64,000 nt of DNA, taken from contig JAHJCU010000004.1 of the NCBI GenBank assembly GCA_018812925.1, positions 529,441 to 593,440 of the forward strand, given 5' to 3'. The notes beneath the pieces were generated by a model that made no database searches, had not been told where the DNA came from, and worked only from the letters and a program-made list of their open reading frames with translations. Shown piece after piece: positions 33,827-41,279 of the stretch. The DNA is from Candidatus Omnitrophota bacterium. GTDB taxonomy: Bacteria; CAIJMQ01. Both the position numbers and the translations under genes were made by a program. Positions within the stretch are counted from its first letter, which is position 1. Each line of letters begins with the position of its first letter.

Positions 33827-36787
33827 TTAAATAACCTTAAATAGAGTAACAGCTATTAATTCTTCTTCGCTCTTTAATTCGAATTTTTTCTCTAATTCCT
33901 CGTAATCTTTTTGTTTCAATTCGTTAGCTTCTTGTTTTAATTTTATCTGTTCAAGACGTAGTCTATCAAGCCTTAGTTCAATTTCCTGTATTTTCTTATG
34001 CAGTTCGCGGCGTTCAGTGAGGTCTGCTGAATTATCGCGTCTGCGGTTGAGTTCTTCTTTTTCCCCTTCTGATTTTTTAATTCTATCATCAACTCTTAAA
34101 CTATAATCTTGGTAATACCGGTTTATCCTGTCAACTTCTCTATCGTAAAGACGTTCATTGCGACGTTTGTATTTACTCAATACTTGTTTTTTCCAATCTT
34201 CCCATAAATTTAATACTGCATCTTCTTCTAAAGGCGATTCATCAATTTTTCCCGCCTGCTCTTCAGCTTCCAATGTTAAGAGTTCGTCGGCTATTTCTAA
34301 GGAAACTGGTTCGTAATTTTTTCCTTTTTTTATAAATGTCATAGGGGCTAATATATCCTCTTCTTCTATACCGATAACCTTTAATTTAAAAAGATAGATT
34401 ATACCTTCTTTGTTTACAAGTGGCTCGATTAATGTATATCTTTTACCTGAATTTGAGTATTGAAAATTATTGAGAGGAATAGGTGTTGTGTTAAGTTTTA
34501 AAGATTCATTCATAGCTTTAGAGGCTATCTGGTTCTCTTTATTCATACGAATATATTTCCCAACTTCAATATCCTTCAGTTCTCTGAAAGCCAATGTTTT
34601 TTCAACTGTTCCTTCTTTAAAATGATAAAGCGTTTCTTCTTTGTTTATGCTTGATAATTTATTTGGTCCATAAAACAATCTGCAGAGCCTTAGTAACTCT
34701 TGGTCAAATTCAGATAAACTTTTATTCATCTCAAATTTTGTATGTTCAAATAATTCCCTGACCGGTTCATCAAAATATTCGGTGAGTTGCTTCCTTACGT
34801 TTTGCATTTCATCTGTAATCTTCGATCGAATCGATTCTTGGAGTTTATTAAAAGCTTTGTCTATTTCCTCTGAAGTCCTACAGGTTTGATAAATCTCTAA
34901 TATCTTTTTTTCAAAATCAACACCCGATTCAAGCAATCCTAACACCTCATCAGAAGAACCGAAGAGTCCATCAAAAAGATGTAATTTATATTGTAGGAGT
35001 TCTAAGACTCTCTGGTCAGCTCGATTTTTTGTATTTAAAAAATTTACTGCAAGGACATCGTATTTCTGGCCATAGCGGTGACAGCGTCCTACCCGTTGCT
35101 CAACCCTCTGGGGATTCCATGGTAAATCGTAGTTAATGACTATATTAGCAAATTGAAGGTTTAGGCCCTCTGCACCTGCTTCGGTAGATATAAGAACAGC
35201 TTTATTGACTTGAAAATCATATACTAATGCTTGGCGAATGTTGACTGTGGGAGAGCCCTGTTCTGCAGATTCAGGGAATTCTTTACACCATCCTCTATAT
35301 GCTTGTATTGCCTCTTGTGAATTATTGGAACCATTGAATATAGTATAAGTTATGCCCTCTCGCTCTAAGAGCTTTCTTATATATTCCTGTGTCCTTCTAG
35401 ATTCTGTAAAAACAACCGCCTTTTGGGGCCACTTTTTATCTCGTGCTATCTCAAATATTTTCCCCAACGCTTTTATTAAAGCTTTGCCCTTTGAATTTTC
35501 TTTGATTTTGATTGCTAAATCATAATAAGATTTAAGTTCGTCAATTTCTGCCTGAATATCATCGTCACTGAATAAAGCCTCATCAACTCTGGTCTTACCT
35601 TTTTTCTTTTCCTGAATATTTTCAACTTCTAATTCCTCAGATTCCTCTTCTAGCCCTTCATCTTCAACATCGTATTGATTAAATAAATTCGTAGGTGTTT
35701 TTTTATTTAATCGATATGTTTCGCGCAATTCTAATTCTTTTTGTAAAAACGTTATAAGGTGTTCTAGTGTCCCAGCTATAGCAAAAGATGAACTAGCTAA
35801 TAATTTTCGATATACTAAAACCATAAGGTTTCGTTGAGTAGCTTGAATAGCTGCTAAAGTAGGACGTTGTAAATATTCTGAAACTTTATTGTATAGCTCT
35901 ATCTCTTCATCATTAGGAGTAAAATCCTGAGTGAAAGTTTTTCTTTTCGTAAACTTCACATAATCAGTGACCTGTTTCCTTAGAGTTCGTGTCAAAATCC
36001 CGTTGACTTTATTTTCTCCAATTTTCTCATCACCTTTAAGAAGAAGGCGTAGTTCTTTTAATTTAGCTTGTGATAATTCATTGTTTTCCGTGAGGGGTTC
36101 TACAAATCGCTTTTTAAAACTATATGACGTACCCAATAATTTATCGTCAATGAAGCTTGCTATGCCGTATAATTCCATCAGATTATTTTGTAGAGGTGTA
36201 GCAGTGAGAAGAAGTTTTCCGGTATTCTTAATAATATTTCGTATTTCCCATCCCATTTTCGAAGCGTCTCTGCTTTTATAAACATTTCTAAGTCTATGTG
36301 CTTCATCAATTACGATGCAATTCCATGGCTGTTTTTCAATTAGCCCTTTTTTCTTATACGCAAAGTGAAGTGAAACAATAAAAATCCCTTCGTATGTTAA
36401 AGGTATTTTATCCCCTGAGTTAACTTTCCCCCCAAAGATAGGGCCATCTATTACTTCGGAATTCAATCCGAAATGATTTGAAAGTTCATCTTGCCACTGT
36501 TTTCTTATAGAAGCAGGACAAATTACTAAAATTCTCCGCTTTCCCTCTGCCCATAGTTGGGAAAGGGCAATACCAGCTTCAATCGTTTTACCTAATCCTA
36601 CCTCGTCAGCTAAAATAGCACCTCTTTGAAGCGGACTATCAAATGCATACATTGCGGCGTGTATTTGATACGGATTTAACTGAATTGATGATTTGGCTAA
36701 CGTGGAAGACAAGCGAGTTATATTACCCGCCATCTTTTTTAAAGATAACTTTTCAGCAAGATACCTCTGGACAAAAATATTACTCAA
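33827..36787 (-). CDS. SNF2-family DNA helicase/translocase of the restriction-like operon
   Basis: 986-residue superfamily 2 ATPase. Walker A DEVGLGKT (61-68), DEAH box VIDEAHRLRN (161-164), motif III LLTATPLQNN, and the C-terminal helicase motifs AVVFTESRRTQEYI and STEAGAEGLNLQ then RVEQRVGRCHRYGQ. The region about 385-425 is very acidic. The last 200 residues are a coiled coil (RRDNSADLTERRELHKKIQE). The size and layout resemble DISARM DrmD and RapA-like proteins. It is the first gene of an operon with two methylases, so it is probably the translocase of a restriction or defence complex; drmA, drmB and drmC partners are absent. Confidence 0.87.
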   Translation of the reverse strand: MSNIFVQRYLAEKLSLKKMAGNITRLSSTLAKSSIQLNPYQIHAAMYAFDSPLQRGAILADEVGLGKTIEAGIALSQLWAEGKRRILVICPASIRKQWQDELSNHFGLNSEVIDGPIFGGKVNSGDKIPLTYEGIFIVSLHFAYKKKGLIEKQPWNCIVIDEAHRLRNVYKSRDASKMGWEIRNIIKNTGKLLLTATPLQNNLMELYGIASFIDDKLLGTSYSFKKRFVEPLTENNELSQAKLKELRLLLKGDEKIGENKVNGILTRTLRKQVTDYVKFTKRKTFTQDFTPNDEEIELYNKVSEYLQRPTLAAIQATQRNLMVLVYRKLLASSSFAIAGTLEHLITFLQKELELRETYRLNKKTPTNLFNQYDVEDEGLEEESEELEVENIQEKKKGKTRVDEALFSDDDIQAEIDELKSYYDLAIKIKENSKGKALIKALGKIFEIARDKKWPQKAVVFTESRRTQEYIRKLLEREGITYTIFNGSNNSQEAIQAYRGWCKEFPESAEQGSPTVNIRQALVYDFQVNKAVLISTEAGAEGLNLQFANIVINYDLPWNPQRVEQRVGRCHRYGQKYDVLAVNFLNTKNRADQRVLELLQYKLHLFDGLFGSSDEVLGLLESGVDFEKKILEIYQTCRTSEEIDKAFNKLQESIRSKITDEMQNVRKQLTEYFDEPVRELFEHTKFEMNKSLSEFDQELLRLCRLFYGPNKLSSINKEETLYHFKEGTVEKTLAFRELKDIEVGKYIRMNKENQIASKAMNESLKLNTTPIPLNNFQYSNSGKRYTLIEPLVNKEGIIYLFKLKVIGIEEEDILAPMTFIKKGKNYEPVSLEIADELLTLEAEEQAGKIDESPLEEDAVLNLWEDWKKQVLSKYKRRNERLYDREVDRINRYYQDYSLRVDDRIKKSEGEKEELNRRRDNSADLTERRELHKKIQEIELRLDRLRLEQIKLKQEANELKQKDYEELEKKFELKSEEELIAVTLFKVI

Positions 36788-36844
36788 GTTTTTCTATTGG
36801 CTCCCTCGAAAAACCTCGTTTGAGAATTTACTTAAATTCCCCCT

Positions 36845-36873
36845 ATTATATTCTCTTTTTCCGAATTTGGGAA
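36845..36873 (-). promoter_or_regulatory. Candidate promoter of the helicase-methylase operon
   Basis: On the minus strand TTCCCA (36873-36868), 17 bases, TATAAT (36850-36845), about 50 bases before the helicase ATG. The sequence around the -10 box (CCCCTATTATATTCTC on the plus strand) recurs at 37700-37715. Confidence 0.4.
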
Positions 36874-36879
36874 CTAGAA

Positions 36880-36945
36880 GATAGATTCTAGATTCTGGAT
36901 ACCAGATACTAGATACTAGATACTAGATATTAGATATTAGTAGAA
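36880..36945. repeat. GTATCTAG word array
   Basis: GATAGATTCTAGATTCTGG, ATACCAGATACTAGATACTA and GATACTAGATATTAGATATT form a run of 7- to 10-base near-repeats in the opposite orientation to the arrays at 26.5, 28.8 and 29.7 kb. Confidence 0.6.
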
Positions 36946-36980
36946 ACTTATAACAGCAGTTTAGGGAAGAGTCTACTACT

Positions 36981-37394
36981 CTATTTGTTTTTAATTTCTA
37001 TTTCTGATTTTGAGTAGTTAAACTGAATTTTGAAAAGATTAAAGAAACCGTCTTGCCCTAAAGCGCTAAGAGGAGTATCGTAGCAAAATCCGGCATAGCA
37101 GGGATGTTTCCATCCTCCGACCTCTATTTCTATCTTGTGGAAATATGCAATCGTCGATTGGCCTGTTATGCCTCTATAGGAATTTTCCTCTCCGGAAGTT
37201 ATATCTATTCCGAGTTTTGCTCCTATTTCCGCATTAAACAAACAGTCATCAGCACCTGAATCAATAAGGGCATATATATCAACAAAGTTTTTTTGGTAAC
37301 GGAGGCGTATTGGAATGAGAGGCTTTATTATTGATTTGCGGTTCGGGAAAGCATTGTTAGATGCAACAGGTATTCTTTGGTATTTGAACTTCAT
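36981..37394 (-). CDS. Retropepsin-like aspartyl protease
   Basis: Predicted single-domain aspartic protease of 137 residues, which would act as a dimer. The catalytic motif is ALIDSGADDCLFNAEIGAKL (DSGAD in place of retroviral DTGAD), and the second conserved element is SALGQDGFF (usual LLGRDxL). The N-terminal IKPLIPIRLRY strand fits. It overlaps by four bases the small DUF5678-like gene upstream, a pairing I have seen repeatedly in bacterial genomes. Substrate unknown. Confidence 0.78.
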   Translation of the reverse strand: MKFKYQRIPVASNNAFPNRKSIIKPLIPIRLRYQKNFVDIYALIDSGADDCLFNAEIGAKLGIDITSGEENSYRGITGQSTIAYFHKIEIEVGGWKHPCYAGFCYDTPLSALGQDGFFNLFKIQFNYSKSEIEIKNK

Positions 37395-37585
37395 AATACG
37401 ATGCTTTCAAGAGAGGAGGGAACTTGTAAGAAAATAGGATGTTTTTCTCCTTTTCTTGCGGCTTTCTGCGAAGCTTCTTCTAATGTTTTACCTACACCCA
37501 TAACTTTTGTTTGTTTAGAATCTACAGCTACCCATTTACCTAAATTATCTCTATATGTTTTCTCAAGTTTTAACCTTTGTGCCAT
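37391..37585 (-). CDS. DUF5678-like small protein
   Basis: 64-residue protein; LGKWVAVDSKQTKVMGVGKT and TLEEASQKAARKGEKHPIF match the DUF5678 pattern, small proteins usually paired with retropepsin-like proteases. It is preceded by an AAGGAGGG ribosome-binding site and coupled to the protease gene. It may be the protease substrate, inhibitor or partner; this is inference. Confidence 0.7.
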   Translation of the reverse strand: MAQRLKLEKTYRDNLGKWVAVDSKQTKVMGVGKTLEEASQKAARKGEKHPIFLQVPSSLESIVL

Positions 37586-37815
37586 TTTCTACCCTCCTTT
37601 TCTGCCACCAAGAAACAATATTGTACTAATTTATTAAAAACCTTTCAAATGACTTATTCCTAAAAGCTGAATTGATAATCCGAGGAGTTTTTTTATTTCC
37701 CCTATTATATTCTCCCTTGTGAACAAACGCAAAGACTGAAGACGGTTTGCGAAAAAGATGGAAACGGTTTGCGTTAAAGATTATTTACGATGACCGAAAA
37801 CCCAGAACCGTTAGT
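37586..37815. other. Intergenic region with direct repeats
   Basis: No gene seen. GAAGACGGTTTGCGAAAAAGA and GAAACGGTTTGCGTTAAAGA (37738-37780) are near direct repeats, and CCCCTATTATATTCTC repeats the sequence upstream of the helicase. A minus-strand TATAAT is contained in the latter. Confidence 0.4.
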
Positions 37816-38616
37816 TTATTGAGCGGTTCTCCCACCCCCCATTCCAAAGGGTGTGTTTGATTGGTTTATTGATTGGGCGCGTTTTATGAATTCATCGGTA
37901 TTTTTAACACCGTACTCTTCGGCAAGGGTTTTCCATTGGTATGAGTTATATGCCTGATTAAGTTCGCCTAAGGCGCGCCACTGTTCGCCCATTTCTTGAC
38001 GCAGACGCTCGCGTTCTTCTCCTTCGGCGTTTCTTGCTTGTTCCTGAATATCAAATATGTTGTCGTATACGCTCTGCATTTGTTCGAATATACCCACTTC
38101 GTATTCTGTTTTTGCTTGTGTTATACGGCTATCAAGAACCTCATAGGTTCGGTCTCTCATGGTGTTTCTGAATTCTTCCATTTGTTCGGGTGTAAATCTC
38201 GGCGTTCTTGGGTCTTCGGGCTCGTCAGAGGATTTGAGGCTTTCCTGTAAAAGTTCGTTGTAGGATTCGCTAAGCATTGCATATTCTTCTGTTAATTTAT
38301 TGTATTCTTGTTCTCTCTGGCTTAGGGTTTGTTTGGATTGTTGTATATCGTTCCTATTGCCTAAGTCCATTTCTTGTAGTGTTATGAGGTCTTTTAGTTG
38401 GGTTTTTAGTTGGTTGGATTGCGATTCTAATTGTGAAGCCATTAGTTCAAGGTTGGTTAGTTTTGTCTGAAGGGCTTTGTTTTTTTGTTTTAGTTCGGAT
38501 ACGACGGAAGTACGGGAATTTTTTACTGTTCTTACTGCTACGGTGACTGTGGCAATTACCGCTAAGACTGCTACGGCGATTGTAATGTAAAGTCTAAAAT
38601 TCTTTTTCTTTTTCAT
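37816..38616 (-). CDS. Membrane-anchored coiled-coil protein, paralogue A
   Basis: 266-residue protein with one membrane helix (YITIAVAVLAVIATVTVAV, residues about 9-27) and a long coiled coil (about 38-125). Residues 145-255 form a second helical domain that is clearly homologous to the protein at 42209-42817: both share LDxRIxxAKTEYExxIF, YxNIF, EGEER and SLAEE(Y/F)GV(K/T)xTDxF patterns. It ends in a Gly-rich tail (FGMGGGRTAQ). Probably periplasmic or envelope-associated; function unknown. Confidence 0.72.
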   Translation of the reverse strand: MKKKKNFRLYITIAVAVLAVIATVTVAVRTVKNSRTSVVSELKQKNKALQTKLTNLELMASQLESQSNQLKTQLKDLITLQEMDLGNRNDIQQSKQTLSQREQEYNKLTEEYAMLSESYNELLQESLKSSDEPEDPRTPRFTPEQMEEFRNTMRDRTYEVLDSRITQAKTEYEVGIFEQMQSVYDNIFDIQEQARNAEGEERERLRQEMGEQWRALGELNQAYNSYQWKTLAEEYGVKNTDEFIKRAQSINQSNTPFGMGGGRTAQ

Positions 38617-38625
38617 TTTTACGTA

Positions 38626-38695
38626 GCACTCTTCTGGTTTTATCAGAAGAGTGCGGAGTCCCCCCTGTTAGTTTTGGGAAGCAAAACTAGGGGGG
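38626..38695. repeat. Composite palindromic repeat
   Basis: GCACTCTTCTG...CAGAAGAGTGC (38626-38654), spacer GGAGT, then CCCCCCTGTTAGTTTT...AAAACTAGGGGGG (38660-38695). The first hairpin matches that of the copy at 45185-45213, where the order of the two hairpins is reversed. Confidence 0.8.
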
Positions 38696-38701
38696 ATATA
38701 T

Positions 38702-38823
38702 TCTCCCAAAACTGTTAATGAATTATATTCTACTCTTTGGGTGTCCCCATTGCCACCCGCTGATTTTTCCAAAATCAAACCGCGGGTGCAGGTAGCGAAT
38801 GCAAAACTATGGGGATCCCAAAG
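38702..38823. repeat. CTTTGGG-family palindromic element with inner insertion
   Basis: A conserved leader (GTTAATGAATTATATTCTAC) precedes CTTTGGGTGTCCCCAT (from 38735) and the right arm ATGGGGATCCCAAAG (to 38823). The loop carries an additional palindrome (CACCCGC...GCGGGTG) absent from the copy at 42831-42911. The leader read on the minus strand contains TATAAT. Confidence 0.75.
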
Positions 38824-38909
38824 TTTACTACTCAAGATCCGCTTGTTCACTTTTGGTGAGACGAGGCGAGATCTCGCCCACCATCTATGATGGTTAGGTG
38901 GACTTACAG

Positions 38910-39182
38910 CTATAGTTTTTTATACACGTCACCTCTTGGAAGAATTGCCAAGACGCCGACTTTTTTATCGGCAACATTTATTTCATATACAATTCTGATT
39001 CCATCGGTATTATATCGCCATTTACCTTCCATACCTTTGAGACGTTTTATTTTCCCCGGCAGATAAAAAGGATTTTCTTCTAATTGTCTGAAGGCTTTTT
39101 CAAGTAGTTTGGCAACATTTGAGGGTACTTTTTGGTAGTATTTAGCGGGTTGTTTCTGGATGATAACCTGAAATTTATTCAC
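38910..39182 (-). CDS. RelE/ParE-type toxin
   Basis: 90-residue predicted mRNA interferase or gyrase toxin. FQVIIQKQPAKYYQKVPSNV, the loop PGKIKRLKGMEGKWRYNTDG and IRIVYEINVADKKVGVLAIL follow the RelE fold order. It overlaps the antitoxin gene by eight bases and is translated second, the normal order. Confidence 0.87.
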   Translation of the reverse strand: MNKFQVIIQKQPAKYYQKVPSNVAKLLEKAFRQLEENPFYLPGKIKRLKGMEGKWRYNTDGIRIVYEINVADKKVGVLAILPRGDVYKKL

Positions 39183-39405
39183 GCTTTATATCCTTCCAGT
39201 TAATACCCTCGCCTTTATGAAAAGCTTCGCTTGCTTGGGAAATTAAGGCAAGTTCTTCTGCGGTAAAATCTTCTTCTACTTTTTCAAGGACGGATTCTCT
39301 TATAATTCCGGAAATAGATTTGTATTCTTTCTGCGCAACTATTCTTAATTTTTCGTAAAGGTTTTCGGGTAAGCTGATATTTATTCTTTTTAGCACAGTT
39401 TTCAT
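39175..39405 (-). CDS. Ribbon-helix-helix antitoxin
   Basis: 76-residue antitoxin. Start set at MKTVLKRINIS (39405) because AGGAGG (39413-39418) lies just upstream; the longer open frame upstream runs through a palindromic repeat. Residues 5-40 are a CopG/RHH domain (RINISLPENLYEKLRIVAQK), and the C-terminus is the toxin-binding tail. It is the first gene of the operon. Confidence 0.82.
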   Translation of the reverse strand: MKTVLKRINISLPENLYEKLRIVAQKEYKSISGIIRESVLEKVEEDFTAEELALISQASEAFHKGEGINWKDIKRE

Positions 39406-39478
39406 TTTTTGCGCCTCCTGTACAAAAAGTGTATCACTATGATATTTAGTTGTCAATCGTAAATACTGAAAAAATATC

Positions 39479-39549
39479 CCCCCTACATTTCGCTCCCCGA
39501 TGATTTCTTTGAAATCAGGACTCGGGGACTTTGGAAATATAACAGGGGG
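39479..39549. repeat. Three-layer nested palindromic element
   Basis: Outer arms CCCCCCTACATTTC and GGAAATATAACAGGGGGG; middle arms CCCCGA and TCGGGG; inner hairpin GATTTC-TTT-GAAATC. It matches the layout at 8725-8796 and shares the outer layer with the hairpin family at 29972-30008. Confidence 0.8.
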
Positions 39550-39624
39550 GACTAAGGGGCACAGAGGCGCAAAGTTTAAACTTACCACTTACAACTTAAG
39601 ACTTAGAACTGTAGTTCAAGAGTT

Positions 39625-39864
39625 ATGCGTAGACTTGTTTGAGGTATTTAGTATGGACTTTTTGAAATTCGGGAGAGGCGAATTTTTTGCTGATTTCTGA
39701 CAGGTATTTGCTATCTTTTAAATTTAACATTTCAACCCCTAAGAGTTGCCGCGTTCATCTAAGTCAAGGAATAGTTTGTCTTTGTATTCTATGGTTTTGG
39801 CGACTTTGCCTTCTCTTATTTTGATATAAACTATTTGTTGGTCGGAATCGTATTCTATAAACAT
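39625..39864 (-). pseudogene. DUF2283 protein gene with a frameshift
   Basis: From ATG 39864 the frame reads MFIEYDSDQQIVYIKIREGK and LFLDLDERGNS then meets a stop at 39739-39741. A DUF2283 protein should continue DxxGNxxGxExL; after a -1 shift at the stop the other frame gives exactly LGVEMLNLKDSKYLSEIS and runs on to a stop at 39625. The gene therefore looks complete except for a one-base deletion in ACTCTTAGGGG. A sequencing error or a real mutation would look the same. Confidence 0.75.
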
Positions 39865-39897
39865 TTTATTTTTCTTCTCTCCCTTTTCTTAAGCTGC

Positions 39898-39992
39898 TTG
39901 ACAAGATAGAATTACCTGCTATAATTGTCCTAGAATCACGATGAGGGGACACACCTAAGGTTTTGTCCGAAGGTTAATGCCCCTCTTTTTTT
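39898..39992 (+). ncRNA. Candidate small RNA (promoter plus terminator-like hairpin)
   Basis: On the plus strand a consensus TTGACA (39898-39903), 16 bases and TATAAT (39920-39925) predict transcription from about 39932. About 50 bases on, GAGGGG (39943-39948) pairs with CCCCTC (39980-39985), directly followed by TTTTTTT. The RNA of about 60 bases would be antisense to the very end of the NYN gene and encodes no protein. The 6-bp stem has a 31-base loop with an alternative GGACA/TGTCC hairpin, so the call is tentative. Confidence 0.35.
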
Positions 39993-40504
39993 ATTTGTTT
40001 TTTCTTCCTAGAAGGTTTTTTATATCCCAACTTTTTCTTTAGATTATTCATAAAAGCAATATTTGAAATGAATTTTCTTAGGAGAGAAGAGTAATTGTTC
40101 CAATCAGGAACAAGCAACTTCAGTAATTTATTCTGCTTTTTAAGATATTCAACCAGACAATGAAAATCACCGTCTCCGGAGATAATAATCGCTTTGTCGT
40201 AATTGGGATATTCAATCATGGTGTGTAAAACCAATTCTGCGTCAACGTTACCCTTTACGCTACCGTCCGGTAAATAAAGAGTAGGTTTGAAAATCAAAAT
40301 ATATCCTTTGTCTTGTAAAGCAGTATACAAAGACTCATTGCCTGCAACGTAGCCAATAAAAAGGAATGCTTTCGTAACGCCGTATTTATCTTTTAGGTAT
40401 ACTCTTAATCTCTTGAAATCAAGTTTCCAACCTTGCTCCCGAATACCAAGGTTTAAGTTTTGGCTATCTATAAATGCGTAGTTGTTTTGTTTTTCTATCA
40501 TCAT
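39974..40504 (-). CDS. NYN-domain nuclease (LabA/PIN-like)
   Basis: Predicted metal-dependent RNase of 176 residues. The acidic triad is visible: YAFIDSQNLN (Asp at start), GNVDAELVLHTM and IIISGDGDFHCLVEYLKK. The tail is very basic (GYKKPSRKKKQIKKEG), as if for nucleic acid binding. It stands alone in the accessory region, preceded by a CTTTGGG-family palindrome. It may process RNA or act in defence. Confidence 0.85.
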   Translation of the reverse strand: MMIEKQNNYAFIDSQNLNLGIREQGWKLDFKRLRVYLKDKYGVTKAFLFIGYVAGNESLYTALQDKGYILIFKPTLYLPDGSVKGNVDAELVLHTMIEYPNYDKAIIISGDGDFHCLVEYLKKQNKLLKLLVPDWNNYSSLLRKFISNIAFMNNLKKKLGYKKPSRKKKQIKKEGH

Positions 40505-40549
40505 TGGATATTACTTATTTTTCTTCTCTCTTCTTATTCCAATATTCTC

Positions 40550-40630
40550 CTCTCAAAGTTGTTAATGAAATAAATTTAACTCTTTGGGTGTCCCCATGGC
40601 TAGTTTTCCTGAAGAAAACTATGGGGGATC
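40550..40630. repeat. CTTTGGG-family palindromic element, right arm truncated
   Basis: GTTAATGAAATAAATTTAAC then CTTTGGGTGTCCCCATGG, loop, CTATGGGGGATC. The terminal CCCAAAG present in the other two copies is missing, replaced by the end of the 40630-40863 gene. Confidence 0.7.
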
Positions 40631-40863
40631 TATTTTTCCTTTCTTTTCTCCTGCCAGTATTCTCTCGTCTCTCTGATTTTTTTCTGGATGGACTCGTTGG
40701 TTCTGCCATAGGTTTCACTGATATTTTTTGTGACTTGGCTAAAAGACCTTTTAACGGTTGCGCCTGCGGTTTTTATGGTTTTCCAGCTGAGGTTGCCTGC
40801 TAATATGGTTACGGTAAGAGAGATTAGGAATAATACGCCCAGTATTATGAAGAATTTTCGCAT
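40630..40863 (-). CDS. Small membrane protein with charged helix
   Basis: 77-residue protein with one membrane helix (FFIILGVLFLISLTVTILAG, residues 4-23) and an amphipathic, charged C-terminal helix (ESIQKKIRETREYWQEKRK). No family recognised. The first 40 bases or so of this gene and its upstream edge are duplicated at 41912-41959; the MNT/HEPN operon lies between, so the gene has been separated from its original upstream region. Confidence 0.5.
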   Translation of the reverse strand: MRKFFIILGVLFLISLTVTILAGNLSWKTIKTAGATVKRSFSQVTKNISETYGRTNESIQKKIRETREYWQEKRKEK

Positions 40864-40870
40864 ATATTTT
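40823..40870 (-). repeat. Direct repeat, left copy (48 bp)
   Basis: Identical over 48 bases to 41912-41959, with imperfect similarity for about nine more bases at the left. It covers the first codons of the 40630-40863 gene and the C-terminal codons and stop of the HEPN gene. Confidence 0.85.
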
Positions 40871-41279
40871 TATCTCCTTTTGAGACGATAGTTTTTATTT
40901 TGGCTAATACTTTTTCTGTGAACTTTATAAATTCCACACATTCTTTTTCTGTAACTTCAATGCCGCCGGAATAGAAATCAAGGTTTCTTTTGGAACGCAT
41001 TAGGTTGCCCATTGCCATAATAGAATCATCTTTTAAAATTCGGGATATTTGTTCTATTATTTTAAAATGATGACCCGGGATACTTTTTACTTTTACCTGA
41101 TGGAAACTTAATAAGGCAATGCCTGACTTAATTAGGGCGGTATATACGTAATTAAATTTTACATCTAAGATTTTATCTTTCTTGGCAATATTAATATCTT
41201 TTGTGGCGTTTTGGAAATTTTTGCTGATTTGTTTTTCGGTAAAATTAAATTGGCTGAAATATTTATCGTCAAATTTCAT
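40845..41279 (-). CDS. HEPN-domain protein (toxin of MNT/HEPN pair)
   Basis: 144-residue all-helical protein: IKFNYVYTALIKSGIALLSF-like and HHFKIIEQISRIL segments, then MRSKRNLDFYSGG at the position of the HEPN R-x4-H motif (here the final residue is Phe/Tyr rather than His). HEPN proteins of such pairs are RNases blocked by the partner nucleotidyltransferase. Translated after the MNT gene with a 4-base overlap. The last residues (KNICENSS) are encoded by the 48-bp repeat, so the natural C-terminus has been replaced by host-derived codons. Confidence 0.75.
   Translation of the reverse strand: MKFDDKYFSQFNFTEKQISKNFQNATKDINIAKKDKILDVKFNYVYTALIKSGIALLSFHQVKVKSIPGHHFKIIEQISRILKDDSIMAMGNLMRSKRNLDFYSGGIEVTEKECVEFIKFTEKVLAKIKTIVSKGDKNICENSS

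Noticed and set aside
30266-36787. Standard type I restriction system or complete DISARM
   Set aside because: No separate HsdS, no HsdR-type motor; drmA, drmB and drmC are missing, so neither name fits.
39406-39588. Longer N-terminus for the ribbon-helix-helix antitoxin
   Set aside because: The extension is translated palindromic repeat; AGGAGG at 39413-39418 supports the ATG at 39405.
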